A DNA stretch of 6,765 bases from Pirellulales bacterium (GTDB lineage Bacteria; Planctomycetota; Planctomycetia; Pirellulales; Thermoguttaceae). The position numbers and the translations under genes were made by a program. The stretch spans positions 1-6,765 of the forward strand of contig JAUWJC010000232.1 in assembly GCA_030607895.1 (NCBI GenBank), in the 5' to 3' direction. The notes below the pieces were generated by a model. The model did not search any database and was not told where the DNA came from. It saw nothing but the letters and a program-made list of their open reading frames with translations. Shown piece by piece: positions 1 to 5,835 of the stretch (within the stretch, counting starts at the first letter, position 1; each line of letters begins with the position of its first letter).

Positions 1-122
1 CCGACGCGATTGAGGTCCGCTACCCCGACTCGAAACACGATTTCGTCCCCAAAATGCGCCGCGAAGCGTACGCATTCATCGATCGGGTACTGAAACACAA
101 ACCGACATGCAACGTGCCGTAG
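1..122 (+). CDS. C-terminal end of alpha/beta-hydrolase-like protein (5' end outside window)
   Basis: The reading frame beginning at base 3 is open for 39 codons and stops at TAG 120-122. The visible residues run DAIEVRYPDSKHDFVP, then MRREAYAFIDRVLKHKP. A tyrosine-proline strand, a K-H-D-F turn and a final amphipathic helix (AYAFIDRVL) are the usual end of the dienelactone-hydrolase/acetyl-xylan-esterase type of alpha/beta hydrolase. In that family the His of the H-D-F turn is the catalytic-triad histidine, so this His is the probable one here. Its nucleophile and acid lie upstream of the window. The next gene starts 80 bases downstream on the same strand, so the two may be co-transcribed. 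A glycan de-esterification role would suit the neighbour but is only inferred. Some other hydrolase fold with a similar C-terminus cannot be excluded. Confidence 0.6.
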   Translation, partial: DAIEVRYPDSKHDFVPKMRREAYAFIDRVLKHKPTCNVP

Positions 123-190
123 CAATACGGACCGGCGGAGTGGTTCTGCTCGATCCGCGTTGTACAGACACGGGTTGCACAAACCCAGTT

Positions 191-195
191 GGAGG
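191..195 (+). promoter_or_regulatory. Shine-Dalgarno GGAGG that fixes the start of the large secreted gene
   Basis: GGAGG lies 7 bases before ATG 203, the classical spacing. The more upstream in-frame ATG at 107 overlaps the end of the preceding gene and has no comparable ribosome site. It would also place 32 non-hydrophobic residues before the signal peptide. The start at 203 is therefore preferred. Confidence 0.75.
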
Positions 196-202
196 TTCCA
201 AG

Positions 203-3200
203 ATGCGCTACTTCCCGATGCTCTTTCTGATTCTATCGTGTCTCTGTTCGTCCGTGGCATTCGGAGCCGAGCCGGCGCCGCTTGAACCCTTCAAGCCGGA
301 CGAGCACACGCTGTTGCTCTATCATTTCGACGAAGGCCAGGGCCCCACCGCCAAAAACTCCAGCGCCAAGGACTCCAGCGGCCACGCCTACGATGGTCAA
401 CTGCAAGGCGCCTGCTGGGCCGCGGGCAAGTTCGGCCGGGCGGTCAAGTTCGACGGCAAGGACGACAGCGTCTACTGCAAAACCAGCGAGGCGATCGGCA
501 ACCTCAAGCAGATCACCGTCGAATGCTGGTTCAACCAACGCAATCCGGCCGGCCGCCAGTTCCTGGTGGGCAAAGACGTCACGTTTCATTTCGATATCAA
601 CGGGGGCTACTCCACCTCGACGTCGCTGTACAACAAGAGCGGCGCGAAAAACGTCGAAGGGTTACAGCATCAGCACCTCGGTACACCCTTGGGGTCGGGC
701 CGCTTCGGCCGATGGCATCACATCGCGTTTACCTACGACGGCAGCCGATTGAGTTGGTTCCTCGACGGCGTGCTGGTCGGGCGACTGCCGGCCGCAAAAG
801 ACTTCACCCTCGGCGGAGCTTCGCGGGGATTCTGGGTCGGCTGCTACATCGGCCAGGACTACTGGTTCTCCGGCAGAATCGACGAGGTCCGCGTCTCCGA
901 CTGCATTCGCTACGATTCCGAAAACAAGCTCAAGAAGGGACAGCGGGCGTTCGACGTCCCCGGCATGGCACCCATCACGAAATCCGTCCGCAAGCCGAAG
1001 AAGACGGGAACCGGCAAACTCCGCCTTGCCTTGAAGAAACTGTACGGCGACAGCGCGGCGGGCTGGGTCTATCTGAAGCGGCCCGGCACGAAGGCCGTCA
1101 TTGTAGGCCGGTACGATCTGGCCAAAACCGAAAACGGCGCCGAGTTGCAAGTGGAATGCGATGTGTCGGACGAGTTGATCGGCGACGGCCAATACATCGT
1201 CGGCCTGGAAGGCACGAAAACGGCCGGCTACTTCGCGCTTGTGCGGGCGTCGCTGGTTGCCGGCGAGAAGACGCTGGCCCAATGGTCGGGCGAGAAGAAA
1301 TCGCGACGGACGTTCAAACCGCCGATCCTCGTGCCGCTTCAAGTCGGCAACCGGCCGGCAGCGGAAAAACCGTCGCGCATTCTCCTGCTTCCGGAGAACA
1401 TCGATCGGTTCTACGGCAACCTGCGCGTCGACAACGAGTCGGACGGCGCGACGGTCTGCCTGTTCGGCGATGGAGCAGCCGAGTTCTGGCTCGACGTGCC
1501 GGCCGAACAAACCTACCGCGTCCATCTCCGCTACGCCTCACCCAGCCCGCAGCCTTGCGACATCGTGATCGACGGCGACGACCTGAACCACTACAAAATG
1601 TGTGCGCTGGGCAGCACCGCCAGCCCCTTACCCTGCGACGCCTTGTGGGAGTACCAGGGCATCGCCACGTTGGGGGCCGGCTTGCACTGGATTCGAGTGG
1701 AAGGCGTTTTGCCGGAGATTGTCGGCATTCGCCTGGAGCCGGTCGCCGGATACAAGCCGCCGGTGGTGCCCTGGCCGCGGCACCCGGTCCCCAAGGGCGA
1801 CTTTCTCGGCCGGGCTTCCTCTTGGCAAGTCGAAAACCAGTTCGGCCTGCCAAAGGATAGCACCATGACGCTCGACAGTTCGGGCGGCCAACCAAAGCTC
1901 TGCTTTGCGGCCGGCTTCACAAATATCGACAAAGGCGAACTGTCCGGCGGCGACGCGGTCCGCTTGATCCACCGCGGCGCGTGGGACCTGGAGCCGTTCG
2001 GGCTGCTGAAGTTTCGCTTCGAGGGCCAAGGCTCCGGCCACGTGGTAACGGTTCGACTGATCGACGCCAAGGGCGATGAAAAACCGCTCGTGCAATTCCA
2101 CGACGACAAGCCCGGCGCTAAGGAAATCGCTCGAAAAATTTCCTTCGAGGGAAAGGACTCGTTCGATCCGGGCCGCGTGGTGGCCGTCTGCATCGACCTG
2201 GACGAAGGCAACGTCAAGCCGGACGAGGTGAACCGGTTTTCCGGTGCGATCGTCGGGCCGGTATTCCAGCGGCGCGACGTTGTCCAGCCGCCGCAAGGTT
2301 ACGCCCAGTCGCTTGCCAAGGCGCGCAAGGCGATGGCCGCCCGAGTCGCGCAACCGGCCGAAAAGCCTGCTCCGTTGCGTGCCCCGCGTTTCCAGCCTTG
2401 GACCAAACCCGTTGTGCCCGAAGAACACCCGCTCTGGAAAAGCACCGAGCCGAAACCGGTCACTCGAAAAACGCTCGGCTATCAACTCCATACCACCGGT
2501 GCACGGGGCATCACGCCGGAAACGCTCGACAGGTATCACAAGCACTACGACTTCGGCGACGTCACCTGGCCGCACATCGGCATGTGCCCGTTGCGAGAGC
2601 GGTTCGGCAGCGAGGAATCCTACAAGGCGGCACTCAAGGAGATGGAGAAGCGGTTGATCGACGTGCGCGGCCGGGGGCTGTTCGTCTTCGACATCTGGGG
2701 TTACGTCCCGTTTAACCCCAAGTACCCCTGCAAGATCGCACCAGAGCATCACGAGATTCTCATGCGGGTGATGGGCGATAAGTTCCTTGGTTACGACGAC
2801 GGCGAACACGACGGCCGCTACATCGGCTCGTACAGCGATCGCGACGACTTCACCGACCGAAAAGGCGGCTGGAAGGCCTTTCAGAAGTGGGACGACCATA
2901 TCTGCAACGACAGCATGAACTACATGAACGCCGTCGGGTCGTTGAACTTCTCGCACTACTACGCCGATCGGAACTTCCGCATGTTGGGTCTGGAAACCGC
3001 ACAGGGGTTGCCCAGCGACACGCTGATGTTCGCCTTTCTCCGCGGGGCCGGAAAGCAGTACGGGCGGCTGATCCACCAGGCAGCGTCCGTCTGGAGTCGT
3101 TTTGGATACAACGTCTACGCCGCCCGAGTTACCAAAGGCTCCCGCGGCGGCAACGCCGGATACGGCTTCGGACCCAACAAGGGTTGTTCCCGAAGCCTCC

Positions 3201-4342
3201 ACAAGCGGCTCTTCTTCTGCGGCTACCTGGGCGGGCACAGCGTGTTCGGCACGGAGAGTTCGCAGTTCACCGCCGACGTGTTGGACAACGGCGCTCCGGA
3301 ACTCAGTCCGTTGGGAAAGCAGCATATCGAGATGGCTGCCTGGGCGAAGAAACATCCGGACCGGGGCGTCATGACCACGCCGGTCGCCTTCATGCTCGAT
3401 TTCTACAACGGCTGGAACATGCCCCGGCACCTCTACCGGGGCGATAAATACAAAATCTGGGGTAAGCTGCCATACGAGAAAGGCGACTACCTGATCGACG
3501 CGGTCTTCCGGACAATTTGGCCCGGCTACGAGGATTGCAGCTACTTGCGTGCCGAGCGCGGGTTCGTCACGCCCACGCCCTTTGGCGATATCTTCGACGT
3601 ACTCACCAACCGCTGCCGGCCGGAAATCCTCAAGCAGTATACGGCCGTCATGCTGCTGAGCGACGTGGAAATGACACCGCAAGTGGTGGATAACCTTGGC
3701 CAGTTCGTCCGCGGCGGCGGCGACCTGATCGTAAGCGCAAGGAACGCCCGGGCGCTGCCGGCGGAGCTTGTCGGCGTGAAGTTCGGTGGCCCGGCCAAGG
3801 GCACCATGTCGCGGCTCCTGGCGACCGGAAAGACGTTCGACGAGCAGCCGTACGGCTACGTCACGTTGACGCCGGCCGGCGCGGCCGTCCTGGTCGAAAA
3901 CGAATCGGGACACCCGTTGGTAACCGTCAACACGGCGGGTGCCGGCCGCGTGATCGTAGGTGCGGCCGACTACTGGGTGACCGACGAGTTGACCTACCAG
4001 GACCCCGAATTGGTCAACATGGAGACGCCCTACACGATCCTCAACGGCATCAGGGCCGTGCTGGAGCCCTATTTCGATTCGTTCAACCCGGTAGAAATCG
4101 AGCCGGCAGGGCTCACTATCAGAACCTGCTGCTACGACGGCGACCCCAAGCGGCTCCTGGTGGGCCTGATGAACAACAGCCTGTTTGCCGACTGGCAGGG
4201 CAAGCTCCGCGTGCGGATCGGTCCGGTGGCCTCGGCCGCCGAGCTATGGAAGAACCGGCCCGCCGCCCTCCGGCAGCCAGACTCCGTGGAACTGACAATC
4301 CACGCCGGCGGCGTGGCCATACTCGACATCCGGCTCAAATAG
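203..4342 (+). CDS. Large secreted multidomain protein: LamG lectin domain plus glycoside-hydrolase-like region
   Basis: The start at ATG 203 gives 1379 aa. Residues 1-21 are a signal peptide (MRYFPMLFLILSC..., probable cleavage after AFG). Cys13 after L-S makes a lipoprotein possible but less likely. Residues about 35-238 form a LamG/concanavalin-type jellyroll: the YHFDEG opening, GRAVKFDG, then GRWHHIAFTYDG at 169-180, an FLDG strand and the IDEVRVSD close. Residues about 418-513 resemble a CBM6/35-like beta-sandwich (AEFWLDVP...YRVHLRYAS...GLHWIRVEG). Residues about 533-690 form another beta-rich region. An Ala/Pro linker (about 703-738) precedes a probable TIM-barrel glycoside-hydrolase-like region at about 753-1128. 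Candidate acidic residues there are Glu868 (DDGEHDGRY), Glu931 (GLETAQG) and Glu1018 (FGTESSQ). Residues 1145-1198 resemble the amidotransferase-like domain that follows the barrel in GH42-type enzymes (YTAVMLLSD...FVRGGGDLIVS), and a beta domain ends the chain. The likely role is recognition and cleavage of a polysaccharide outside the cytoplasm. The substrate, the catalytic residues and the CAZy family are not determined here. Confidence 0.8.
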   Translation: MRYFPMLFLILSCLCSSVAFGAEPAPLEPFKPDEHTLLLYHFDEGQGPTAKNSSAKDSSGHAYDGQLQGACWAAGKFGRAVKFDGKDDSVYCKTSEAIGNLKQITVECWFNQRNPAGRQFLVGKDVTFHFDINGGYSTSTSLYNKSGAKNVEGLQHQHLGTPLGSGRFGRWHHIAFTYDGSRLSWFLDGVLVGRLPAAKDFTLGGASRGFWVGCYIGQDYWFSGRIDEVRVSDCIRYDSENKLKKGQRAFDVPGMAPITKSVRKPKKTGTGKLRLALKKLYGDSAAGWVYLKRPGTKAVIVGRYDLAKTENGAELQVECDVSDELIGDGQYIVGLEGTKTAGYFALVRASLVAGEKTLAQWSGEKKSRRTFKPPILVPLQVGNRPAAEKPSRILLLPENIDRFYGNLRVDNESDGATVCLFGDGAAEFWLDVPAEQTYRVHLRYASPSPQPCDIVIDGDDLNHYKMCALGSTASPLPCDALWEYQGIATLGAGLHWIRVEGVLPEIVGIRLEPVAGYKPPVVPWPRHPVPKGDFLGRASSWQVENQFGLPKDSTMTLDSSGGQPKLCFAAGFTNIDKGELSGGDAVRLIHRGAWDLEPFGLLKFRFEGQGSGHVVTVRLIDAKGDEKPLVQFHDDKPGAKEIARKISFEGKDSFDPGRVVAVCIDLDEGNVKPDEVNRFSGAIVGPVFQRRDVVQPPQGYAQSLAKARKAMAARVAQPAEKPAPLRAPRFQPWTKPVVPEEHPLWKSTEPKPVTRKTLGYQLHTTGARGITPETLDRYHKHYDFGDVTWPHIGMCPLRERFGSEESYKAALKEMEKRLIDVRGRGLFVFDIWGYVPFNPKYPCKIAPEHHEILMRVMGDKFLGYDDGEHDGRYIGSYSDRDDFTDRKGGWKAFQKWDDHICNDSMNYMNAVGSLNFSHYYADRNFRMLGLETAQGLPSDTLMFAFLRGAGKQYGRLIHQAASVWSRFGYNVYAARVTKGSRGGNAGYGFGPNKGCSRSLHKRLFFCGYLGGHSVFGTESSQFTADVLDNGAPELSPLGKQHIEMAAWAKKHPDRGVMTTPVAFMLDFYNGWNMPRHLYRGDKYKIWGKLPYEKGDYLIDAVFRTIWPGYEDCSYLRAERGFVTPTPFGDIFDVLTNRCRPEILKQYTAVMLLSDVEMTPQVVDNLGQFVRGGGDLIVSARNARALPAELVGVKFGGPAKGTMSRLLATGKTFDEQPYGYVTLTPAGAAVLVENESGHPLVTVNTAGAGRVIVGAADYWVTDELTYQDPELVNMETPYTILNGIRAVLEPYFDSFNPVEIEPAGLTIRTCCYDGDPKRLLVGLMNNSLFADWQGKLRVRIGPVASAAELWKNRPAALRQPDSVELTIHAGGVAILDIRLK

Positions 4343-4555
4343 TCCTACACTTGGCGTACTGAGCCGAATGATAAAGCCGAACATCCGAAGAACTTTGAGG
4401 AGGAGTTGACCTGGGGACGTGACGGTCCCGCACGAATTGCACCGAAGCTCCAGATCGAGTGGCTGGTACCCAAGAAGTACAGCGGCCGGAAGACCTCCCC
4501 CCTCACCGCGAAGGTCGGCCCTGACTCTAAGGTGGCGTTTGGGGTCAGAGCTTGA
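4343..4555 (+). pseudogene. Possible coding remnant, in frame after the stop of the large gene
   Basis: Directly after TAG 4340-4342 the same frame stays open for 70 codons to TGA 4553-4555. The peptide is hydrophilic and protein-like, with stretches such as FEEELTWGRDGPA and IEWLVPKKYSGRKTSP. It has no ATG; the only early start-type codon is TTG, in the middle of GAGGAGGAGTTG. I do not recognise a family. The preceding protein ends naturally (GGVAILDIRLK), so a readthrough extension is less likely than the tail of a lost neighbouring gene. An open stretch of this length can also arise by chance in GC-rich DNA. Confidence 0.3.
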
Positions 4556-4593
4556 ATAGTGATTAGTGAGGGCGTCGTTCCAGTTTCATCCTA

Positions 4594-4628
4594 ATTCGGG
4601 GACACAATACTGATTTCTCTTGACGCCT
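4594..4628 (+). repeat. Left-end fragment of the transposase-associated repeat family (copy A)
   Basis: ATTCGGGGACACAATAC followed by TGATTTCTCTTGACGCCT. The last 24 bases (4605-4628) are identical to 5272-5295. The first part matches the left terminal repeat of the complete element at 6293. After 4628 the sequence departs from the other copies, although a TTATGATGGTATGG stretch at 4667-4680 still resembles CATAATGGTGGCATGG of the other copies. It is either a different subfamily or a decayed end. No transposase codons follow. Confidence 0.7.
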
Positions 4629-4630
4629 CA

Positions 4631-4673
4631 ACGGGGGCCCGTATTGCTGACATCGGGGCCCGACTGTTATGAT
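4631..4673 (+). promoter_or_regulatory. Putative TA1 promoter with two palindromic operator-like sites
   Basis: A sigma70-like pair is present: TTGCTG at 4644-4649, an 18-base spacer, then TATGAT at 4668-4673. Transcription would start near 4680, about 50 bases before the toxin ATG. Two palindromes flank the -35 box: ACGGG-GG-CCCGT at 4631-4642 and TCGGG-G-CCCGA at 4653-4663. The second lies within the spacer. Their centres are about 21.5 bases apart, close to two helical turns, so they could sit on the same face of the DNA. This is the expected layout for an operator bound by its own TA complex. The function is inferred. Confidence 0.4.
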
Positions 4674-4731
4674 GGTATGGTAGGTTGAAAGTCGACGCCG
4701 ATGTTAAATAGGCTTTCAGAAGGTTTGTCAA

Positions 4732-5055
4732 ATGCCGCGGAGCATCCTTTTTCAAGTTACAACGCCGCTTGGATATCGTGTGGTCTTAACACGAAACCGC
4801 TGGCGGGCGATCATCCGATTCAAGCACCCGGCCGTGGCGTCCTACGAAAAGGAAGTCCGGCAATGCTTGCGCTCTCCGGATGTGATTCGTGCAAGTGCGA
4901 AAGATCCTGATGTTCATCTATACTACTTGGCGTTGGAGAATAGGTGCCTATGCGTGGTCGTGGCTCGCGGCCGGTCGGAAGAACCCGACTGTTTCGTCGT
5001 GACGGCCTATCTCGCCAAACGCCTCAAGCAAGGTGATGAATTATGGAAAAGGTAA
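4732..5055 (+). CDS. Putative toxin, PBECR/DUF4258-like (BECR-fold) nuclease
   Basis: This is a protein of 107 aa. ATG 4732 is preceded by AGAAGG at 4718-4723 with 8-base spacing, which favours it over the out-of-frame ATG at 4701. The sequence pattern is TPLGYRVVLTRNRWRAI, then KHPAV (His32), a helix ending CLRSPDVIRAS, KDPDVHLYY (His62, Tyr64-65), a CLCVVVARG strand and FVVTAYLAKRLKQGDELW. Histidine after an R-W helix, an L..PD.I segment and a terminal V-T-A-Y strand resemble the phage Barnase/EndoU/ColicinE5/RelE-like (PBECR) nucleases and the related DUF4258 proteins, which are small RNA-cleaving toxins or predicted ones. The C-terminal 13 bases overlap the next gene, indicating one operon in the toxin-first order. 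No signal peptide or membrane segment is seen. The pairing and the fold are recognised from pattern only, and the active-site residues are candidates. Confidence 0.6.
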   Translation: MPRSILFQVTTPLGYRVVLTRNRWRAIIRFKHPAVASYEKEVRQCLRSPDVIRASAKDPDVHLYYLALENRCLCVVVARGRSEEPDCFVVTAYLAKRLKQGDELWKR

Positions 5056-5264
5056 GAGTCTACTACGATCGGACAGGCAACACGCTGACCGTGTGGTTCG
5101 ACGATCCGGCAAAAGAGCATGTTTGCGACGAGATCGAAGACGACGTGGTGCTGATGAAAGACCCTCGTGGACGCGTGATTGGGTTCGAACGCTTGAACTA
5201 TCTCTCAAAAAAACAGCAGAAGGTCCGGGCGAACATGCCCGTGGAAGTCCAAATGCTGGACTAA
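5043..5264 (+). CDS. DUF2283 protein, putative antitoxin of TA1
   Basis: This is a protein of 73 aa. ATG 5043 follows AAGGTGA (5030-5036) at 6-base spacing and lies inside the toxin gene, overlapping it by 13 bases in another frame. It opens with VRVYYDRTGNTLTVWF (residues 4-19), continues through an acidic stretch (DEIEDDVVLM, 29-38), then DPRGRVIGFERLNYLS (40-55). This is the short beta-meander of DUF2283 proteins, whose family is often encoded beside small DUF4258-type proteins. The protein spans essentially the whole family length. The acidic middle would suit neutralisation of the basic partner by direct binding. No helix-turn-helix or ribbon-helix-helix is obvious, so any DNA-binding autoregulation is uncertain. 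The antitoxin role is inferred from context; the DUF2283 assignment itself is fairly secure. Confidence 0.75.
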   Translation: MEKVRVYYDRTGNTLTVWFDDPAKEHVCDEIEDDVVLMKDPRGRVIGFERLNYLSKKQQKVRANMPVEVQMLD

Positions 5265-5286
5265 CGCAAACCAATACTGATTTCTC

Positions 5287-5314
5287 TTGACGCCTTTCGG
5301 GTTGTCGGCATAAT
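5287..5314 (+). promoter_or_regulatory. Element-borne sigma70-like promoter, leaderless for the transposase remnant
   Basis: TTGACG (5287-5292), a 16-base spacer, then CATAAT (5309-5314); each hexamer matches five of six consensus bases. The remnant's ATG at 5321 is only 6 bases beyond the -10 box, so an RNA starting at the usual distance would begin at or near the start codon. No Shine-Dalgarno is present. The promoter points towards TA2, whose first gene starts at 5596. Confidence 0.45.
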
Positions 5315-5320
5315 GGTGGC

Positions 5321-5426
5321 ATGGCAAGACTGGCGAGAGTGGTGGTTCCAGGATACCCGCACCATATCACGCAGCGCGGCAGTCGTCGTCAGGAGACGTT
5401 CTTCGGACGACGACGATTACCGGACC
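5321..5426 (+). pseudogene. Y1 (REP-associated tyrosine/IS200-like) transposase, N-terminal remnant
   Basis: Codons 1-28 read MARLARVVVPGYPHHITQRG, then SRRQETFF. This is the typical start of Y1_Tnp single-strand transposases of the RAYT type, including the first beta strand. The metal-binding HUH motif of the family lies further downstream and is absent here. After Phe28 (5402-5404) one base too many separates TTCTTC from GACGACGATTAC, which shifts the frame away from the expected DDDYR. Coding similarity ends at 5426; the ORF then runs into unrelated sequence and stops at 5507-5509. The fragment cannot encode an active enzyme. Confidence 0.8.
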
Positions 5427-5450
5427 GTAACCGTTCACGGGTTTTGAGTC

Positions 5451-5529
5451 ATCCGAACCGCGGTGTCCCCACCGCGGGTTGCGAAGTGTCCATGCGATAC
5501 CCGCCCTGAGGACAGGGCGGCTCGGATTA
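5451..5529. repeat. Inverted pair of REP-like hairpins (BIME-like)
   Basis: Hairpin 1 is at 5458-5477: stem CCGCGGTG/CACCGCGG with loop TCCC. Hairpin 2 is at 5501-5520: stem CCGCCCTG/CAGGGCGG with loop AGGA. The reverse complement of hairpin 2 aligns with hairpin 1 at 15 of 20 positions. Four of the five differences form two swapped G-C/C-G pairs that preserve pairing, and the fifth is in the loop. The flanks agree too: ATCCGAA before hairpin 1 and ATCCGAG before hairpin 2 when read from the other strand. The 23-base gap and inverted order are those of REP doublets mobilised by RAYT transposases, whose remnant lies immediately upstream. The hairpins also lie between the element promoter and TA2. 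Neither is followed by a T-run, so an intrinsic terminator is unlikely. Confidence 0.65.
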
Positions 5530-5595
5530 TGGATAGCGTGGATGCGTCGACGTCGGTTAGGTATTCATTGATACGGATGAAAATAGAGGCCTCGT

Positions 5596-5835
5596 ATGAT
5601 TATCCAAGAAACTGTCATCGAAAAGTTGCAGATGCTGTCTGTTGAAGATCAACAGAAGGTGCTCGCGTTTGTGCAATCGCTCCAGCCACCGTCCGGGGCC
5701 GCATTGCAACGGAAAAACCCGCGTGGCATGTTTGCTCATCGCGGCTTTCACATTACGGCCGACGAAATCGACGATTCGCGGCATGAAGCCTGGGCAAACT
5801 TTCCCAGAGATTTTCCGGAAGGCACAGGCACATGA
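5596..5835 (+). CDS. VapB-like antitoxin, DUF2281 type
   Basis: This is a protein of 79 aa. ATG 5596 follows AGAGG (5585-5589) at 6-base spacing. The N-terminus IIQETVIEKLQMLSVEDQQKVLAFVQSL (residues 2-29) is the amphipathic helix-helix of DUF2281 antitoxins, which normally reads 'I.E.L..LP...Q..VLDFV..L'. A basic middle (RKNPRG, residues 39-44) and the tail ITADEIDDSRHEAWANFPRDF (53-73) match the family's toxin-wrapping C-terminus, where I-T-x-x-x-I-D-x-x-R-x-E-x-W is usual. Its stop overlaps the toxin start as ATGA (5832-5835), indicating translational coupling. It should bind and inhibit the following PIN nuclease. Possible autoregulation could use a short inverted repeat TTCAT-N8-ATGAA at 5564-5581 just upstream, but this is weak. 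Confidence 0.8.
   Translation: MIIQETVIEKLQMLSVEDQQKVLAFVQSLQPPSGAALQRKNPRGMFAHRGFHITADEIDDSRHEAWANFPRDFPEGTGT

Larger units (their letters stand above)
5272..5426 (+). mobile_element. Truncated transposase-derived element (copy B)
   Basis: The block starts only 8 bases after the DUF2283 stop. It contains the 24-base family sequence (5272-5295), a promoter, and the first 35 codons of a Y1 transposase. Bases 5321-5426 align without gaps to 6355-6460 with 4 mismatches in 106. Homology ends abruptly at ...CCGGACC, after which the hairpin-rich sequence begins. The outer terminal repeat (GAATTCCGGGGA) is missing on the left and no right end is present, so the copy is broken on both sides. Confidence 0.75.

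Noticed and set aside
172..186. GGGTT-GCACA-AACCC hairpin before the large gene
   Set aside because: A five-base-pair stem without a T-run is too weak for a terminator and too short to call an operator.
107..202. Upstream ATG at 107 as start of the large gene
   Set aside because: It overlaps the end of the preceding gene, lacks a good ribosome site and would bury the signal peptide 32 residues inside the protein. ATG 203 has GGAGG at proper spacing.
523..1860. 445-codon plus-strand open frame in another phase
   Set aside because: It is Arg-rich, low-complexity translation typical of a shifted frame inside a real GC-rich gene. The LamG and beta-sandwich motifs are in the other frame.
1628..3913. 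761-codon open frame on the minus strand
   Set aside because: It lies wholly antisense to the large secreted gene, in GC-rich DNA where such open shadows are common. Its peptide shows no recognisable domain.
4701..4910. Alternative small ORF starting at ATG 4701
   Set aside because: It overlaps the toxin-like gene in another frame, has no clear ribosome site and gives no family-like pattern. The frame from 4732 is well supported by its domain pattern and Shine-Dalgarno.
5041..5370. Minus-strand ORF across the DUF2283 gene and element copy B; a similar one at 6162-6404
   Set aside because: Both share the reverse complement of the repeated transposase start, which explains their common N-terminus. 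They are shadows.
5458..5520. Hairpin pair as tandem intrinsic terminators
   Set aside because: Neither hairpin is followed by a T-run on either strand. The inverted similarity and conserved flanks fit a REP-type doublet better.
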